Positions 25,006 through 33,918 of a stretch of 64,000 nucleotides of DNA are shown piece by piece. A model generated the notes under the pieces. That model saw only the letters and a list, made by a program, of their open reading frames with translations. It was not told where the DNA came from and ran no database searches. Both the position numbers and the translations under genes were made by a program. Origin of the DNA: Nocardia pseudobrasiliensis NBRC 108224 (GTDB taxonomy: Bacteria > Actinomycetota > Actinomycetes > Mycobacteriales > Mycobacteriaceae); NCBI RefSeq assembly GCF_001613105.1, contig NZ_BDBS01000022.1:124001-188000 (forward strand), given 5' to 3'. The number at the start of each line of letters is the position of its first letter. Within the stretch, counting starts at the first letter, position 1.

Positions 25006-26160
25006 TCAGCGCGCGTCCAGTCCGCCACCTGCCAGCACGGCCGCGAGGCCCTCTCGCAGATCCTTCACGAAGTAATCCGGGACCTCGAGGGACGGGAAGT
25101 GTCCCCCAGCCTCCGGGGCCCGCCAGCGCACGATCTGCCGGAAACGCTCCTGCGCCCAGGGCCGCGGGCATTTCTCGATGTCGCGGGGGTACACCGTGAT
25201 CGCCGCTGGAACATCGACTCGGAGATCAGGATCGAGGGAGTTGTGGCTCTCGTAGTAGATGCGGGCGGCCGATGCGCCGGATCTGGTGAGCCAATACAGG
25301 GTGACGTCGTCGAGGATGCGGTCTCTGGAAATGCGTTCGAAGGGGGTGTTTTCGGTGTCCGACCATTCGGCGAATTTGTCGAGGATCCAGGCGAGGAGGC
25401 CGACTGGGGAGTCGACGAGTGAGTAGCCGATGGTTTGGGGGCGGGTCGCTTGCTGTTTCGCGTAGGCCGCTCGGTGGCGCCAGAAGTTGTGGGTTTGTTC
25501 CGTCCAGGTGCGTTCGGTCGCGGTCAGGCCGTCTGTTGTCAGGCCGGGCGGGGCCTGTGGGGTGGTGGTGTGGATGCCGAGAACCTGTTCGGGGAATCTG
25601 CCGCCCAGGACCGTGGTGATCACGCCTCCCCAGTCGCCGCCCTGGGCGACGAATGCGCGGTAGCCCAGGCGGTCCATCAATTCCACCCACGCGGCCGCGA
25701 TCTTTTCGGTTCCCCAGCCGGTGGTGGCGGGTTTGCCGCTGTAGCCGAAACCGGGTAGCGAGGGGGCAACGACGTGGAACGCCGGTGCGTCCGCGTCCTT
25801 CGGATCCGCCAATTCGTCTATGACATCGACGAACTCGGCGATACTGCCCGGCCAACCGTGCGTCAGGATCAGCGGAGTGGCATCCGCGCGGGCCGATCGG
25901 CGATGCAGGAAATGGATGCCGAGATCGTCGATGGTCGTGCGGAACTGGCCGATTCGATCGAGGCGCTCCTCGAAGGACCGCCAGTTGTATTCGGTGCGCC
26001 AGTAATTCACGACGTCGACGAGGTCGGCGAGTGGAACGCCCTGTTCCCATCGACCGGGGACCGTCTCGGCCTCCGGCAGCCGCGCCGCGGCCAATCGCGC
26101 GCGCAGATCGTCGAGATCGGCATCGGTCGCGTGGGCTTCGAATGCTTGCACGTCGGACAT
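25006..26160 (-). CDS. Epoxide hydrolase (EHN + alpha/beta hydrolase)
   Basis: 384 residues. The N-terminal EHN segment (residues ~5-110) precedes the alpha/beta-hydrolase core with oxyanion motif LTHGWPGSIAEF, nucleophile Asp in AQGGDWGGVI, and catalytic His near the end in PEAGGHFPSLEVP. Lid tyrosines that polarise the epoxide are expected near YYESHNS. It opens epoxides to diols in the cytoplasm. It is divergent from a CGNR regulator, with inverted repeats between, suggesting regulation by that protein. Confidence 0.92.
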   Translation of the reverse strand: MSDVQAFEAHATDADLDDLRARLAAARLPEAETVPGRWEQGVPLADLVDVVNYWRTEYNWRSFEERLDRIGQFRTTIDDLGIHFLHRRSARADATPLILTHGWPGSIAEFVDVIDELADPKDADAPAFHVVAPSLPGFGYSGKPATTGWGTEKIAAAWVELMDRLGYRAFVAQGGDWGGVITTVLGGRFPEQVLGIHTTTPQAPPGLTTDGLTATERTWTEQTHNFWRHRAAYAKQQATRPQTIGYSLVDSPVGLLAWILDKFAEWSDTENTPFERISRDRILDDVTLYWLTRSGASAARIYYESHNSLDPDLRVDVPAAITVYPRDIEKCPRPWAQERFRQIVRWRAPEAGGHFPSLEVPDYFVKDLREGLAAVLAGGGLDAR

Positions 26161-26205
26161 GAGACCTCCTGCTCATCGCGAAGCCGGTTCATCGAGAACC
26201 AGCTA

Positions 26206-26246
26206 AGACGGTTCTAACACGTGTCGATGACAGCCCGCAACCGTCT
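26206..26246. promoter_or_regulatory. Inverted-repeat operator between epoxide hydrolase and CGNR gene
   Basis: AGACGGTT (26206-26213) and AACCGTCT (26239-26246) form an 8-bp inverted repeat centred in the 98-bp divergent spacer. Confidence 0.5.
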
Positions 26247-26258
26247 AAGGTGGTTCCA

Positions 26259-26816
26259 ATGAATGCCCGGTTCCCCGAATTCCGGCTCGGCAACGTGCTG
26301 GCGACCAGCTTCACCGGGACGCTGTCGGAACGGCACGGCGATCCGGTCGAGCGCATTCCCACGCCGCACCGACTCGTCGACTGGCTGACCGTGAGCGGCC
26401 TGGCCGTGACGTCCTGCACCACCGTCCAGCTCGAACTCGCTTGGGAGCTGAGGGAATCCATTCACGCCGCGGCGACGGCCGCCGCACTCCAGGACGCCCT
26501 GCCCGCGGCCGCCGTCCAAGTGATCAACGCCCGAAGCACCCAGGGTCGAGCCGCGGCCGTCCTGACAACCGAGGGCGCTCGACAATGGCGGCTCAGCTCA
26601 CCCACCCGCGTGGAGGACGCCCTGGGCGTGATCGCCGCCGACGCGATCGACCTCATCTCCGGCGAACGAGACGGAAGACTGGCCCTGTGCGCCTCGCCGA
26701 CCTGCCGAGCCGCCTTCTTCGATACCAGCCAGAGCCGCACCCGCAGATGGTGCGATATGAACACATGCGGAAATCGCCAGAAGAAGGCGCGCTTCCATGC
26801 CAACCGGGGCAGATGA
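26259..26816 (+). CDS. CGNR zinc-finger regulator (ABATE domain)
   Basis: 185 residues. The N-terminal ABATE-like region begins FRLGNVLATSFTGTLSERHG. The C-terminal zinc finger reads ALCASPTCRAAFFDTSQSRTRRWCDMNTCGNRQKKARF, with four Cys and the eponymous CGNR. Such proteins act as DNA-binding stress regulators in actinobacteria. ATG at 26259; a GTG at 26250 is possible. It is divergent from the epoxide hydrolase gene. Confidence 0.9.
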   Translation: MNARFPEFRLGNVLATSFTGTLSERHGDPVERIPTPHRLVDWLTVSGLAVTSCTTVQLELAWELRESIHAAATAAALQDALPAAAVQVINARSTQGRAAAVLTTEGARQWRLSSPTRVEDALGVIAADAIDLISGERDGRLALCASPTCRAAFFDTSQSRTRRWCDMNTCGNRQKKARFHANRGR

Positions 26817-26919
26817 CCAGTTCCTCGCCGCGGCAACGGTATTCGGTGGCCGCCGGACCGGTCGAGCATCGCCTCCACTCGCGAATCGTGATAGTGGGAC
26901 AGCGGCGAATAGGCACTCC

Positions 26920-28125
26920 CTACGCCGAGACCACCATCGCGGCATTGAAACCGCCGTGCCCCCTGGCCAGGATCAGCGCGTTCGAGATGGTCAGTGGGCG
27001 CGGTTCGAGGACCAGGTCGAGTTCGTAATCGGGAACCGGTTCGGTGACATGGACCGTCGGGGGTATGACGCCCTGCTTGATCGCGAGCAGCGCGGTCGCC
27101 ACGTCCAGGGCCGAGGACCCGGCGGCCAGGCGGCCGGTCATGGTCTTCGGGGCGGTCACCGGAACTCCGCGCGGGCCGAACAGGGCGCGTAGGGCCGCGG
27201 CCTCGACCGCGTCGAGATCCGGGGAGCCGTCGGCGTCGGCGAACACCACATCGATATCCGCGGGGCCCAATCCGGCGTCGGCGAGGGCCAATTCGGCGGC
27301 CTTGCGTAGATTCGGCTCCCGTCCGGAATCGGCGGGCGGATCGAAAGTGGCCGCGTATCCCGCGATTTCGCCGTACCAGTCGACGCCGCGGGCGGTGGCC
27401 GACTCGGCCGATTCCAGAACCAGCAGCGCGCCGCCCTCACCGGGGACATGGCCGTTGGCCTCGCGGTCGAAGGGCAGATACGCGCGACTCGCATCGGTGT
27501 CGCGGCTGATTCGGCCATTGGTCATCTGGGCGACCCAGCCCCACGGACACGGCGATCCGTCGACCGCGCCCGTGATCACACCGGCTATACCGTCGCGAAC
27601 CGAACGCCGCGCCTGGCCGATCGCGTCGAGCCCGCCCGCCTGATCGGTCACCAGTACGCCGCTCGGGCCGCGCGCATTGTGCCGGATGGAGATCTGGCCG
27701 CTGTTCACCGCGTAGAACCAGGCGAAGGATTGATAGGCGCTGACATGTTCCGGTCCCGAACTCCAGAGCTTGTGCAACTCGCGATGACCGAATTCGAAGC
27801 CGCCCGCGGAACTGGCGGTGATCACGCCGAGGCCGTATTCGGGCAGCGAGTCGGCGTCGGTCCCGGCGTCGGCGAGGGCGAGATCCGCCGCGACCAGAGC
27901 CAATCGGGTCATATGGTCGGTCTGCGGGATGAGGCGCGGCGGCAGATGGTCCTTGGCCACGAATCCGGGCACCTCACCGGCGAGGGTGCTCGGATATCGG
28001 CTCGGGTCGAATCGGGTGATCCGGCCGATCGCGCTGTGCCCCCGCATGGTCGAGGACCAGTGCTCCCGCGCGCCGATGCCCGTCGGCGCGACGACCCCCA
28101 TTCCGGTGACGACGGTCGCGGTCAC
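26920..28125 (-). CDS. Type II PKS ketosynthase beta / chain length factor
   Basis: 401 residues from a GTG that overlaps the KS-alpha stop (GTGA). The thiolase fold opens ATVVTGMGVVAPTGIGAREHW. Where KS-alpha has the nucleophilic Cys, this protein has Gln (LVTDQAGGLDAIG), the signature of a chain length factor. The rest is intact (PGEGGALLVLESAESA). It forms a heterodimer with KS-alpha and sets the number of malonyl units. Chain length cannot be deduced safely by eye. Confidence 0.96.
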   Translation of the reverse strand: MTATVVTGMGVVAPTGIGAREHWSSTMRGHSAIGRITRFDPSRYPSTLAGEVPGFVAKDHLPPRLIPQTDHMTRLALVAADLALADAGTDADSLPEYGLGVITASSAGGFEFGHRELHKLWSSGPEHVSAYQSFAWFYAVNSGQISIRHNARGPSGVLVTDQAGGLDAIGQARRSVRDGIAGVITGAVDGSPCPWGWVAQMTNGRISRDTDASRAYLPFDREANGHVPGEGGALLVLESAESATARGVDWYGEIAGYAATFDPPADSGREPNLRKAAELALADAGLGPADIDVVFADADGSPDLDAVEAAALRALFGPRGVPVTAPKTMTGRLAAGSSALDVATALLAIKQGVIPPTVHVTEPVPDYELDLVLEPRPLTISNALILARGHGGFNAAMVVSA

Positions 28126-29390
28126 GCCCGCACCCCCGCCGGAGTGGAAAGCACCATGGCGCTTTGGAATCCGCCGAATCCGCTGCCCACCGTCAACACC
28201 TTGTCGATCCGGTGTTCGCGCGCCACCAGCGGTACATAGTCCAGATCGCATTCCGGATCCGCTTCGTGCAGATTGGCGGTCGGCGGCACGACATTGTTCT
28301 CCATCGCCAGCACGCACGCCGCGATCTCGACCGAGCCGATCGCACCCAGCGAATGTCCGATCATCGACTTGATGGAGCTGACCGGCGTCCGATACGCGTG
28401 AGCACCGAGACTGCGCTTGAACGCCGCGGTCTCGTGGCGATCGTTCTGCTTGGTGCCGGAACCGTGGGCGTTGATGTAGTCGATATCGGTCGCCGCCGCG
28501 CCCGCCTGCGCCAGCGCCGCGGTGATGGCGTGGGCCATCTCGACACCGTCGGGGCGCAGGCCGGTCATGTGGAAAGCATTGGAGCGCGAGGCGAATCCGG
28601 CGATCTCGGCGTAGATGTGCGCACCCCGCGCACGCGCGTTGTCGAGGGTTTCCAGCACGAACACCGCCGAGCCCTCGCCGAGGACGAAACCGCTGCGGCT
28701 GCGATCGAACGGCCGGGAGGCCGTGGCGGGATCGTCGTTACGCGGTGTGGTCGCCTTGATCGCGTCGAAGCAGGCCACCGTGATCGGGGAGATGGGCGCA
28801 TCCGTCGCGCCCGCGATCATGACCTCGGCCGAACCGTCGCGAATCAACTCCGCCGCCCGGCCGACCGCGTCGAGTCCGGAGGTGCACCCGGTGGAGACCA
28901 GCGAGACCGGCCCTTCCGCGCCGACCTGCCAGGCGACCTCTGTGGCGATCGAACTCGGCACCATGTAGTCGAACAGATGCGGCACCGCATACTCGTGATC
29001 GACCAGCCACTCCTTACCGCCATCGCTGACCACCGAATATTCGGTCTCCAGACTCATCGTGCAGCCGACGGCGCTACCGATCACCACACCGAAACGATGC
29101 GGATCCAGTTGCGCCGCATCCAATCCGCTGTCCTCGACGCACTCCCGCGCGCAGACCACCGCGAACTGCGCCGCGCGGTCCATGCGCCGCGCCTGCTTGG
29201 GCGACAATCCCGAGCGCAGCGGATCGAAATCGCATTCCGCGGCGATCTGCGAGCGGAACGGCGACGGATCGAAGAACGAGATCGTCCTGGTCGCGGTGCG
29301 GCCCGTCGACAGCAGATCCCAGAAGGACTTCTTGCCGTTGGCATCGGGCGCGATGACGCCCACACCGGTGATCACCACGCGGCGGTTCAT
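28122..29390 (-). CDS. Type II PKS ketosynthase alpha
   Basis: 422 residues. The active-site Cys is in SLVSTGCTSGLDAVG, and the His residues are in INAHGSGTKQND and SIKSMIGHSLGAIG. It condenses malonyl-ACP units with the CLF encoded next, with which it overlaps by 4 bp. Its own ATG overlaps the stop of the ABM gene (ATGA), giving a three-gene translationally coupled run. A minimal PKS also needs an ACP, which is not beside it. Confidence 0.97.
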   Translation of the reverse strand: MNRRVVITGVGVIAPDANGKKSFWDLLSTGRTATRTISFFDPSPFRSQIAAECDFDPLRSGLSPKQARRMDRAAQFAVVCARECVEDSGLDAAQLDPHRFGVVIGSAVGCTMSLETEYSVVSDGGKEWLVDHEYAVPHLFDYMVPSSIATEVAWQVGAEGPVSLVSTGCTSGLDAVGRAAELIRDGSAEVMIAGATDAPISPITVACFDAIKATTPRNDDPATASRPFDRSRSGFVLGEGSAVFVLETLDNARARGAHIYAEIAGFASRSNAFHMTGLRPDGVEMAHAITAALAQAGAAATDIDYINAHGSGTKQNDRHETAAFKRSLGAHAYRTPVSSIKSMIGHSLGAIGSVEIAACVLAMENNVVPPTANLHEADPECDLDYVPLVAREHRIDKVLTVGSGFGGFQSAMVLSTPAGVRA

Positions 29391-29713
29391 AGCAGACCTC
29401 GCAGTCGGGTCTCGCACAGATGGTTCGAGCTGGTGCTGAGCGCTCGCAGGGCCGCGGCGTGCGAGCGGAACTGCTCGTGCCGCGTGGCATTTCGGAACGA
29501 TTCGGGATCGGTCCAGTGCGCGATATTGATGTAGACGTCGGCTCGACCCAATGGCCGCACCAGGGTGTGCTCCAGAAAACCCGGTTGGCGCACCATGAAT
29601 TCGCTGGTTTCGGCGAACGCCCGCTCGAACTCCTCGGGTGGCGCGTGCAAGGTGAACGTGTTCACGAACGTGACCGTCTTGCTATCCGCCGGGTCGGCTT
29701 CCTCAGACCGCAT
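29387..29713 (-). CDS. Antibiotic-biosynthesis monooxygenase (ABM) domain protein
   Basis: 108 residues with the ABM/dimeric ferredoxin-like pattern: FVNTFTLHAPPEEFERAFAET, ..QPGFLEHTLVRPL, and YINIAHWTDPESFRNATRHEQF. It is the first gene of the KS operon. ABM proteins next to minimal PKS genes include cofactor-free anthrone oxygenases (ActVA-Orf6) and polyketide cyclases. Which of these applies is undecided. Confidence 0.85.
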   Translation of the reverse strand: MRSEEADPADSKTVTFVNTFTLHAPPEEFERAFAETSEFMVRQPGFLEHTLVRPLGRADVYINIAHWTDPESFRNATRHEQFRSHAAALRALSTSSNHLCETRLRGLL

Positions 29714-29895
29714 TCGATCGATCTCCTCTGTGGACCACCGGATTCTCCGGCTTCATCACCACCGTGACGTCGCGTTCTCGGATCCGGCTAAAGGACCGCT
29801 GGGAGCGCGCGGTCCCCGTGGCCGGTTCGAGCGGGTCTCTAGGCGGCGCTGCCATCCTCGGATCGGGGGGTCGCATCAGGAGAAGAGGACACCGA
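29714..29895. other. Divergent promoter region, KS operon / SnoaL-like gene
   Basis: A 182-bp spacer between the minus-strand PKS operon and the plus-strand SnoaL-like gene. It contains a single TCGAGCG heptamer (SARP-like) near 29830 but no second copy at 11-bp spacing was found. No -10/-35 pair stands out. Confidence 0.3.
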
Positions 29896-30336
29896 ATGAC
29901 GCTGCAGATCGAGCAGGAAACCTCGTTTGCCGAACTCTATGCCGCGGTCGCGCAGTTCTATGCCCGGCACATGTACCAGTTGGATTCCGGCGCGGCCGAG
30001 GACTGGGTGGCCGGATTCACCGAGGACGGGGTCTTCGCCCCGCCGTCGGCGCCCGAGCCGATCCGCGGTCGCGAGCAGTTGCTCGCGGGGGTTCGCGCCG
30101 CCCGCGCCAAATTGGCCGAAGCGCAGGAACAGCACCGGCATACGATGCTCAATCTCGATATCCGCCCGCAGGACGACGGCACCATCGCGGTGCGCGCCTA
30201 TACCCAGATCATCGCCACTCCGCGCGGGGGCGAGCCACGACTGCATCTGATGTGCGTGAGCCACGACGTGCTGGTGCGCGAGGCGGGCGAGTTGCTGATC
30301 AAACATCGGCGCGTCACTCGCGACGATCGTCCGTGA
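29896..30336 (+). CDS. SnoaL-like / NTF2-fold protein
   Basis: 146 residues, ATG after AGAGGA. The pattern is an NTF2 cone: FAELYAAVAQFYARHMYQLDSG, AEDWVAGFTEDGVFAPP, IRGREQLLAG, and strands ending LLIKHRRVTRDDRP. SnoaL_4 members in aromatic polyketide clusters act as cyclases or hydroxylation helpers. It is divergent from the KS operon and so probably belongs to the pathway. The reaction is not assigned. Confidence 0.8.
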   Translation: MTLQIEQETSFAELYAAVAQFYARHMYQLDSGAAEDWVAGFTEDGVFAPPSAPEPIRGREQLLAGVRAARAKLAEAQEQHRHTMLNLDIRPQDDGTIAVRAYTQIIATPRGGEPRLHLMCVSHDVLVREAGELLIKHRRVTRDDRP

Positions 30337-30443
30337 GCACGCCGCGGGGTCCAGCGATCCTCTAGTTCGCCACGGGGACGTGGTATCACGGTGAAAACAG
30401 GGACAAATCGGACCTTGGATCGGATTCGTGATGGGGGAGCCTG

Positions 30444-31301
30444 ATGAAGTTGGGTGTTCTCGGACCGCTGTCGGTTGTCGCGGACGCGTCGGCCGAGGCG
30501 GTGAACCTGGCGCCGAGCGCGCCCAAACTGCGCAGCGTGCTGGCCATGTTGACGGTCTACGGCGATCAGGTCGTCCCGGTCGCGTTGCTGATGCGCGAGC
30601 TGTGGGACGGCGTGCCGCCCACCAGCGGACTGAATACGCTGCAGACCTACATTCTCGGCGTCAGGAAACTGCTGTCCACCGCGACGGGCGTACCCGTCCC
30701 CGAGGTCGCCGCGGAGATTCTGACCACCGGGGCGGGCGGGTATCTGCTGCGCACCGAGTACGCGACGCTGGATCTGAAGTGCTACCACACACTGGTCGCC
30801 GCAGGTCGTGAGGCGTTGATGGCCGAGGACGACCAGCGCGGCGTCCGACTGCTCTCCCAGGCCCTGCGGCTGTGGCGCGGGCCCGCGCTGGTGGACGTTC
30901 CGGCGGGTCCGGCGCTGGAATCCAAACGGCGGCAACTGGAAGCGTCGCACGACGTCATCCGCGAATACCGCCTGGACGCGCAGCTGAGATTGGGCCACTA
31001 CGGTGAAATCCTCGGCGAGCTGGCGGAATTGACCGCGCAGAATCCGCTGGGCGAGGGAATCCACGTCAAATACATGCAGGCCCTGCACCTGAGTGGGCGA
31101 CGAACACAGGCCCTCGAGGTGTTCCATCGACTGCGCGGCAATCTGGTCGCGGAACTCGGATTGGAACCGGGGCGGTTCGTGCAGCAGGCCTATCGGGCGA
31201 TTCTGGATCCCGAGCTCGATTTCGACGAGGCCCTCACCCAGGTGCGCCCGAACGATGCCGACGCGCGCACCCTGGTCTGGGGCCACGGCCGTAGATATTG
31301 A
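30444..31301 (+). CDS. SARP/AfsR-type pathway activator (first of two)
   Basis: 285 residues. An OmpR-like winged helix occupies the N-terminus (KLGVLGPLSVVADASAEAVN, PSAPKLRSVLAMLTVYGDQVVPVALLMRELWDG). A bacterial transcriptional activation domain follows (residues ~100-245; LWRGPALVDVPAGPALESKRRQLEASHDVI). It has no ATPase domain, so it is a small SARP of the DnrI/ActII-ORF4 type that recruits RNA polymerase to direct repeats upstream of cluster promoters. Start ATG follows GGGGGAG. It is a close paralogue of the SARP at 34401. Confidence 0.93.
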   Translation: MKLGVLGPLSVVADASAEAVNLAPSAPKLRSVLAMLTVYGDQVVPVALLMRELWDGVPPTSGLNTLQTYILGVRKLLSTATGVPVPEVAAEILTTGAGGYLLRTEYATLDLKCYHTLVAAGREALMAEDDQRGVRLLSQALRLWRGPALVDVPAGPALESKRRQLEASHDVIREYRLDAQLRLGHYGEILGELAELTAQNPLGEGIHVKYMQALHLSGRRTQALEVFHRLRGNLVAELGLEPGRFVQQAYRAILDPELDFDEALTQVRPNDADARTLVWGHGRRY

Positions 31302-31333
31302 CGACCCGCGCCCGATTCCGGACGCGGGTCGTC
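31300..31333. terminator. Bidirectional terminator between SARP1 and methyltransferase
   Basis: GACGACCCGCG and CGCGGGTCGTC pair perfectly (11 bp, 12-nt loop) between convergent genes; the left arm overlaps the SARP stop codon. Confidence 0.75.
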
Positions 31334-31348
31334 GCCGTCGCTCCCCCG

Positions 31349-32038
31349 TCAGGCCAGATGCGCCGACAGCAGCCAGGCCGGAATCGATTTGCGGATACCG
31401 CCCTCATCACGCAGATCGTCGCCGACGACCTCACGGTAGTTCGGGAAGCTGTCGGGGAAATTGGCGTGTACGCGGGCCGGACGGATCTCGTCGATCTCCC
31501 AGTACGCGCCCACCACCGCGCGCAACTCGGCCTCGGTGACCGGCTGGATGTGGCCGACCGGCACGGTCGCCTTGTCGAGCACCAGCACGAAGTAGGAGGC
31601 GCCGGGTGCCGCGGCGCGCACGATCGATTCCTGGTAGCCCTGACGCAATTCGACCGGCATCGAGTGGAACAGGGTGCTGTCGACGATGGTGTCGAAGCGG
31701 CCGTCGTAACCGGTGAAGGCGCTGATGTCGGCGACCTCGAAGCTGGCGGTGTCTAGTCCGCGCTTGGCGGCCTCGGCGCGTGCGAGCTCGATCGCGGTCG
31801 GCGACTGGTCCAGGCCCACGACCGTGAAGCCTCGTTCGGCCAGATACAGCGAGACCGCCGCCTCGCCGCAGCCCGCGTCGAGCACCTCGCCGCGGAACTT
31901 GCCCGCCTCGATGAGCGCGGTGATCTCGGGCTGCGGTTCACCGATGCTCCACGGCGGCGCATCATCCTCCCCGACCTCGGAAGCCTGGTCGCGATAGGCG
32001 GAATCCCATCGCTGTTCATCTGTGGGTGAGTACGTCAT
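31349..32038 (-). CDS. Class I SAM-dependent methyltransferase
   Basis: 229 residues. SAM motif I is EVLDAGCGEAAVSLYLAERG (~residue 53), followed by TVVGLDQSPTAIELARAEA and a post-motif region with FDTIVDSTLFHSM. It is in the same direction as, and 23 bp downstream of, the RdmC-like gene. It is probably a C- or O-methyltransferase for the aglycone or sugar, but small-molecule acceptors cannot be read from the sequence. Confidence 0.85.
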   Translation of the reverse strand: MTYSPTDEQRWDSAYRDQASEVGEDDAPPWSIGEPQPEITALIEAGKFRGEVLDAGCGEAAVSLYLAERGFTVVGLDQSPTAIELARAEAAKRGLDTASFEVADISAFTGYDGRFDTIVDSTLFHSMPVELRQGYQESIVRAAAPGASYFVLVLDKATVPVGHIQPVTEAELRAVVGAYWEIDEIRPARVHANFPDSFPNYREVVGDDLRDEGGIRKSIPAWLLSAHLA

Positions 32039-32061
32039 ACGTCGTCCTTCTCGGAGGTGGA

Positions 32062-32961
32062 TCAGACGGTGGCGACGGCTTCGGCGCGCCGGATGTGCTC
32101 GGCGATCGCGTCGACCAGGGCGGGCTGGACTGCGGTCGGGAAGGTGTGGCCGAGGCCGGGGATGACCAGCAGTCGCGCGCCCGGAATCTGTTCGGCGAGG
32201 AACGCGCCGTGCGGCGGCTGATGAACCGGATCCTGCGGGCCCTGGATCACCAGCGTCGGCGTATCGACATTCGCCAATTCGCCGCCGCGACCGGTGAGAT
32301 CGGCGGTCTCATCGATATTCGGCTCGCGCCGGCTCGCCACGCCGGAGTGCGCGATCTCGCGTTCCTCCCAGCGCCGGAACTCGGCCGCGTCGAACGGCAG
32401 CTCGGATCCGGACATCGCCCGCGCCAACGCGACTCGTCGATCCAGTTCGGCCTCGATATCGTCGAGCAGCGGGGGCTGCATGATCAGATCGAGCACCTCG
32501 CGGCGCGGTGCGGGCAGTCCGCTCGGGGTCGGCTCGCCACTGTAGGCGCAGTCGCAGCTGGTGAAGAAGTCCACGCTCAGCGCGGCCGCGCCGGTCATGG
32601 TCAGGCTACGCAGCCGATCCGGATAGTCGATGGCGACCAGCTGTCCGGTCGCGGCGCCCAGCGCGAAGCAGACCAGATGCACCCGGTCGATGCCCCAGCC
32701 GTCCAGTACCGCCATCGCGTCGGCGGCGAGTTCGTAGAAGGTGTACGGCTTCTGCTCGGCCGCGAGGGAGACCGTGCGCCCGGTGTCGCGGTGGTCGTAG
32801 CGAATGACGTGCAGGCCCTTCGCCGCGAGGCGCTCCACGAACTCGTCGGGCCAGCCCCGCGAGCTGTGTGCGCCGAGCAGCAGGACCGGCGGGTCGCCCG
32901 GATCGCCGAAATCTTCGGTCCACAGGCGGAGATCGGCTGTGGAGACGACGCGTTCTGCCAT
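32062..32961 (-). CDS. RdmC-like alpha/beta hydrolase lacking the catalytic serine
   Basis: 299 residues. The sequence follows the aclacinomycin methylesterase RdmC closely (GWPDEFVERLAAKGLHVIRYDHRDTGR, and LAADAMAVLDGWGIDRVHLV). At the nucleophile elbow it reads VCFALGAATGQ, so the Ser of G-x-S-x-G is Ala (codon GCG). The triad Asp (QGPQDPVHQP) and His (PGLGHTFP) remain. It therefore should not hydrolyse esters by the usual mechanism. It may bind the polyketide as a chaperone or catalyse a serine-independent step. ATG 32961 was chosen; GTG 32970, closer to AAGGAAG, is an alternative. Confidence 0.85.
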   Translation of the reverse strand: MAERVVSTADLRLWTEDFGDPGDPPVLLLGAHSSRGWPDEFVERLAAKGLHVIRYDHRDTGRTVSLAAEQKPYTFYELAADAMAVLDGWGIDRVHLVCFALGAATGQLVAIDYPDRLRSLTMTGAAALSVDFFTSCDCAYSGEPTPSGLPAPRREVLDLIMQPPLLDDIEAELDRRVALARAMSGSELPFDAAEFRRWEEREIAHSGVASRREPNIDETADLTGRGGELANVDTPTLVIQGPQDPVHQPPHGAFLAEQIPGARLLVIPGLGHTFPTAVQPALVDAIAEHIRRAEAVATV

Positions 32962-33074
32962 GGAATTCACGCTTCCTTTCTGGTGGGACCCGGCTCGACC
33001 GAGGGCAGGCCCGGATCCACCGTGCCCCACCGGGCTAGAGGCACGGTTCGAAGGACACTCGAACTTCGGTGAGA

Positions 33075-33109
33075 GCGCGCTCGCACCGCCGAACTCGGTG
33101 CGGGCGCGC
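33075..33109. terminator. Terminator-like hairpin after NmrA gene
   Basis: GCGCGC-T-CGCACCG pairs with CGGTGCG-G-GCGCGC around a 7-nt loop, directly downstream of the minus-strand NmrA gene. Confidence 0.5.
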
Positions 33110-33114
33110 CCATT

Positions 33115-33918
33115 TCAGCGGAACAGCTCGGCGTTGGCGAGGGCCCAGGCGGCGAAGGTGGTGGCCTGGCCGGTGAGGTCGGCCACGGTGCTCTCCGCGG
33201 GCTGGGGGTTCTCGACGCGATTGGCGAGGCCCTGGACGAACCAATTCGCGAAGTAGTCACCCATCACCGGCTCGAGCTGCGTGGTGAGCTCCTCGGGCGA
33301 GATTGTCACGAACGACAGATCGCGACCGATCGCCTCGGCGATATGCTGCAGACGCTTTGCCCTGGTGATGGTTTCGGGCCCGGTGAGCCGGTAGGTCACA
33401 CCGAGATGCCCCTCACCGAGCAGCACATGCGCCGCGACCCGGGCGATATCGTCCATGGCGATGGGGGCGTCCGCGGAATCCGGATAGGGTTCGCGCACCG
33501 CACCCGTTTCGCGAATCTGATCCGCCCAGTCGACGGCGTTCTCCATGAATTCGAACGCGTGCAGATGAGTGAAGCCGACGCCCGAATTCTCGACCGCCTG
33601 CGAGACCGCCGTCCAGGTCGAGGTTTCGTCGCCGGACAGATCGACAATGTGGCCGACCCCCGCCTGCCGCGCCAATTCGACTACCTCGGCGGCGGTTTCG
33701 CGCGTCGGCGCGAGATACATCCGGTCGACGCCCTCGAAGGCCGCCGGCAGGGAGGCCGGCCGCTTCAGGTAGCCCTTGACCACCTCGACCTCGGGCGGGA
33801 ACGCCGTGCGTTCCGGGTGATTCGACAGTGCGCGAATATCTTCGGCCCCCAGACTCACGAGGTGATTCACGACCATGCGGCCGATATTTCCGGTGGCACC
33901 TGTTACTAGAATCTTCAT
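33115..33918 (-). CDS. NmrA-like NAD(P)-binding oxidoreductase
   Basis: 267 residues. The Rossmann start is KILVTGATGNIGRMVVNHLV, then VDRMYLAPTRETAAEVVELARQAGVGHIVDLSGDE, without the Tyr-x3-Lys pair of classical SDRs, as is usual in the NmrA/QOR2 group. In aromatic polyketide clusters such proteins reduce quinones or ring ketones. ATG is at 33918 with a GGGCGGC-like ribosome binding site; a longer start is possible. Confidence 0.85.
   Translation of the reverse strand: MKILVTGATGNIGRMVVNHLVSLGAEDIRALSNHPERTAFPPEVEVVKGYLKRPASLPAAFEGVDRMYLAPTRETAAEVVELARQAGVGHIVDLSGDETSTWTAVSQAVENSGVGFTHLHAFEFMENAVDWADQIRETGAVREPYPDSADAPIAMDDIARVAAHVLLGEGHLGVTYRLTGPETITRAKRLQHIAEAIGRDLSFVTISPEELTTQLEPVMGDYFANWFVQGLANRVENPQPAESTVADLTGQATTFAAWALANAELFR

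Noticed and set aside
28122..28125. Longer start for the chain length factor (upstream in-frame ATG at 28317)
   Set aside because: It would overlap KS-alpha by ~190 bp and precede the conserved N-terminal strand; the GTG with GTGA overlap is the normal KS/CLF coupling.
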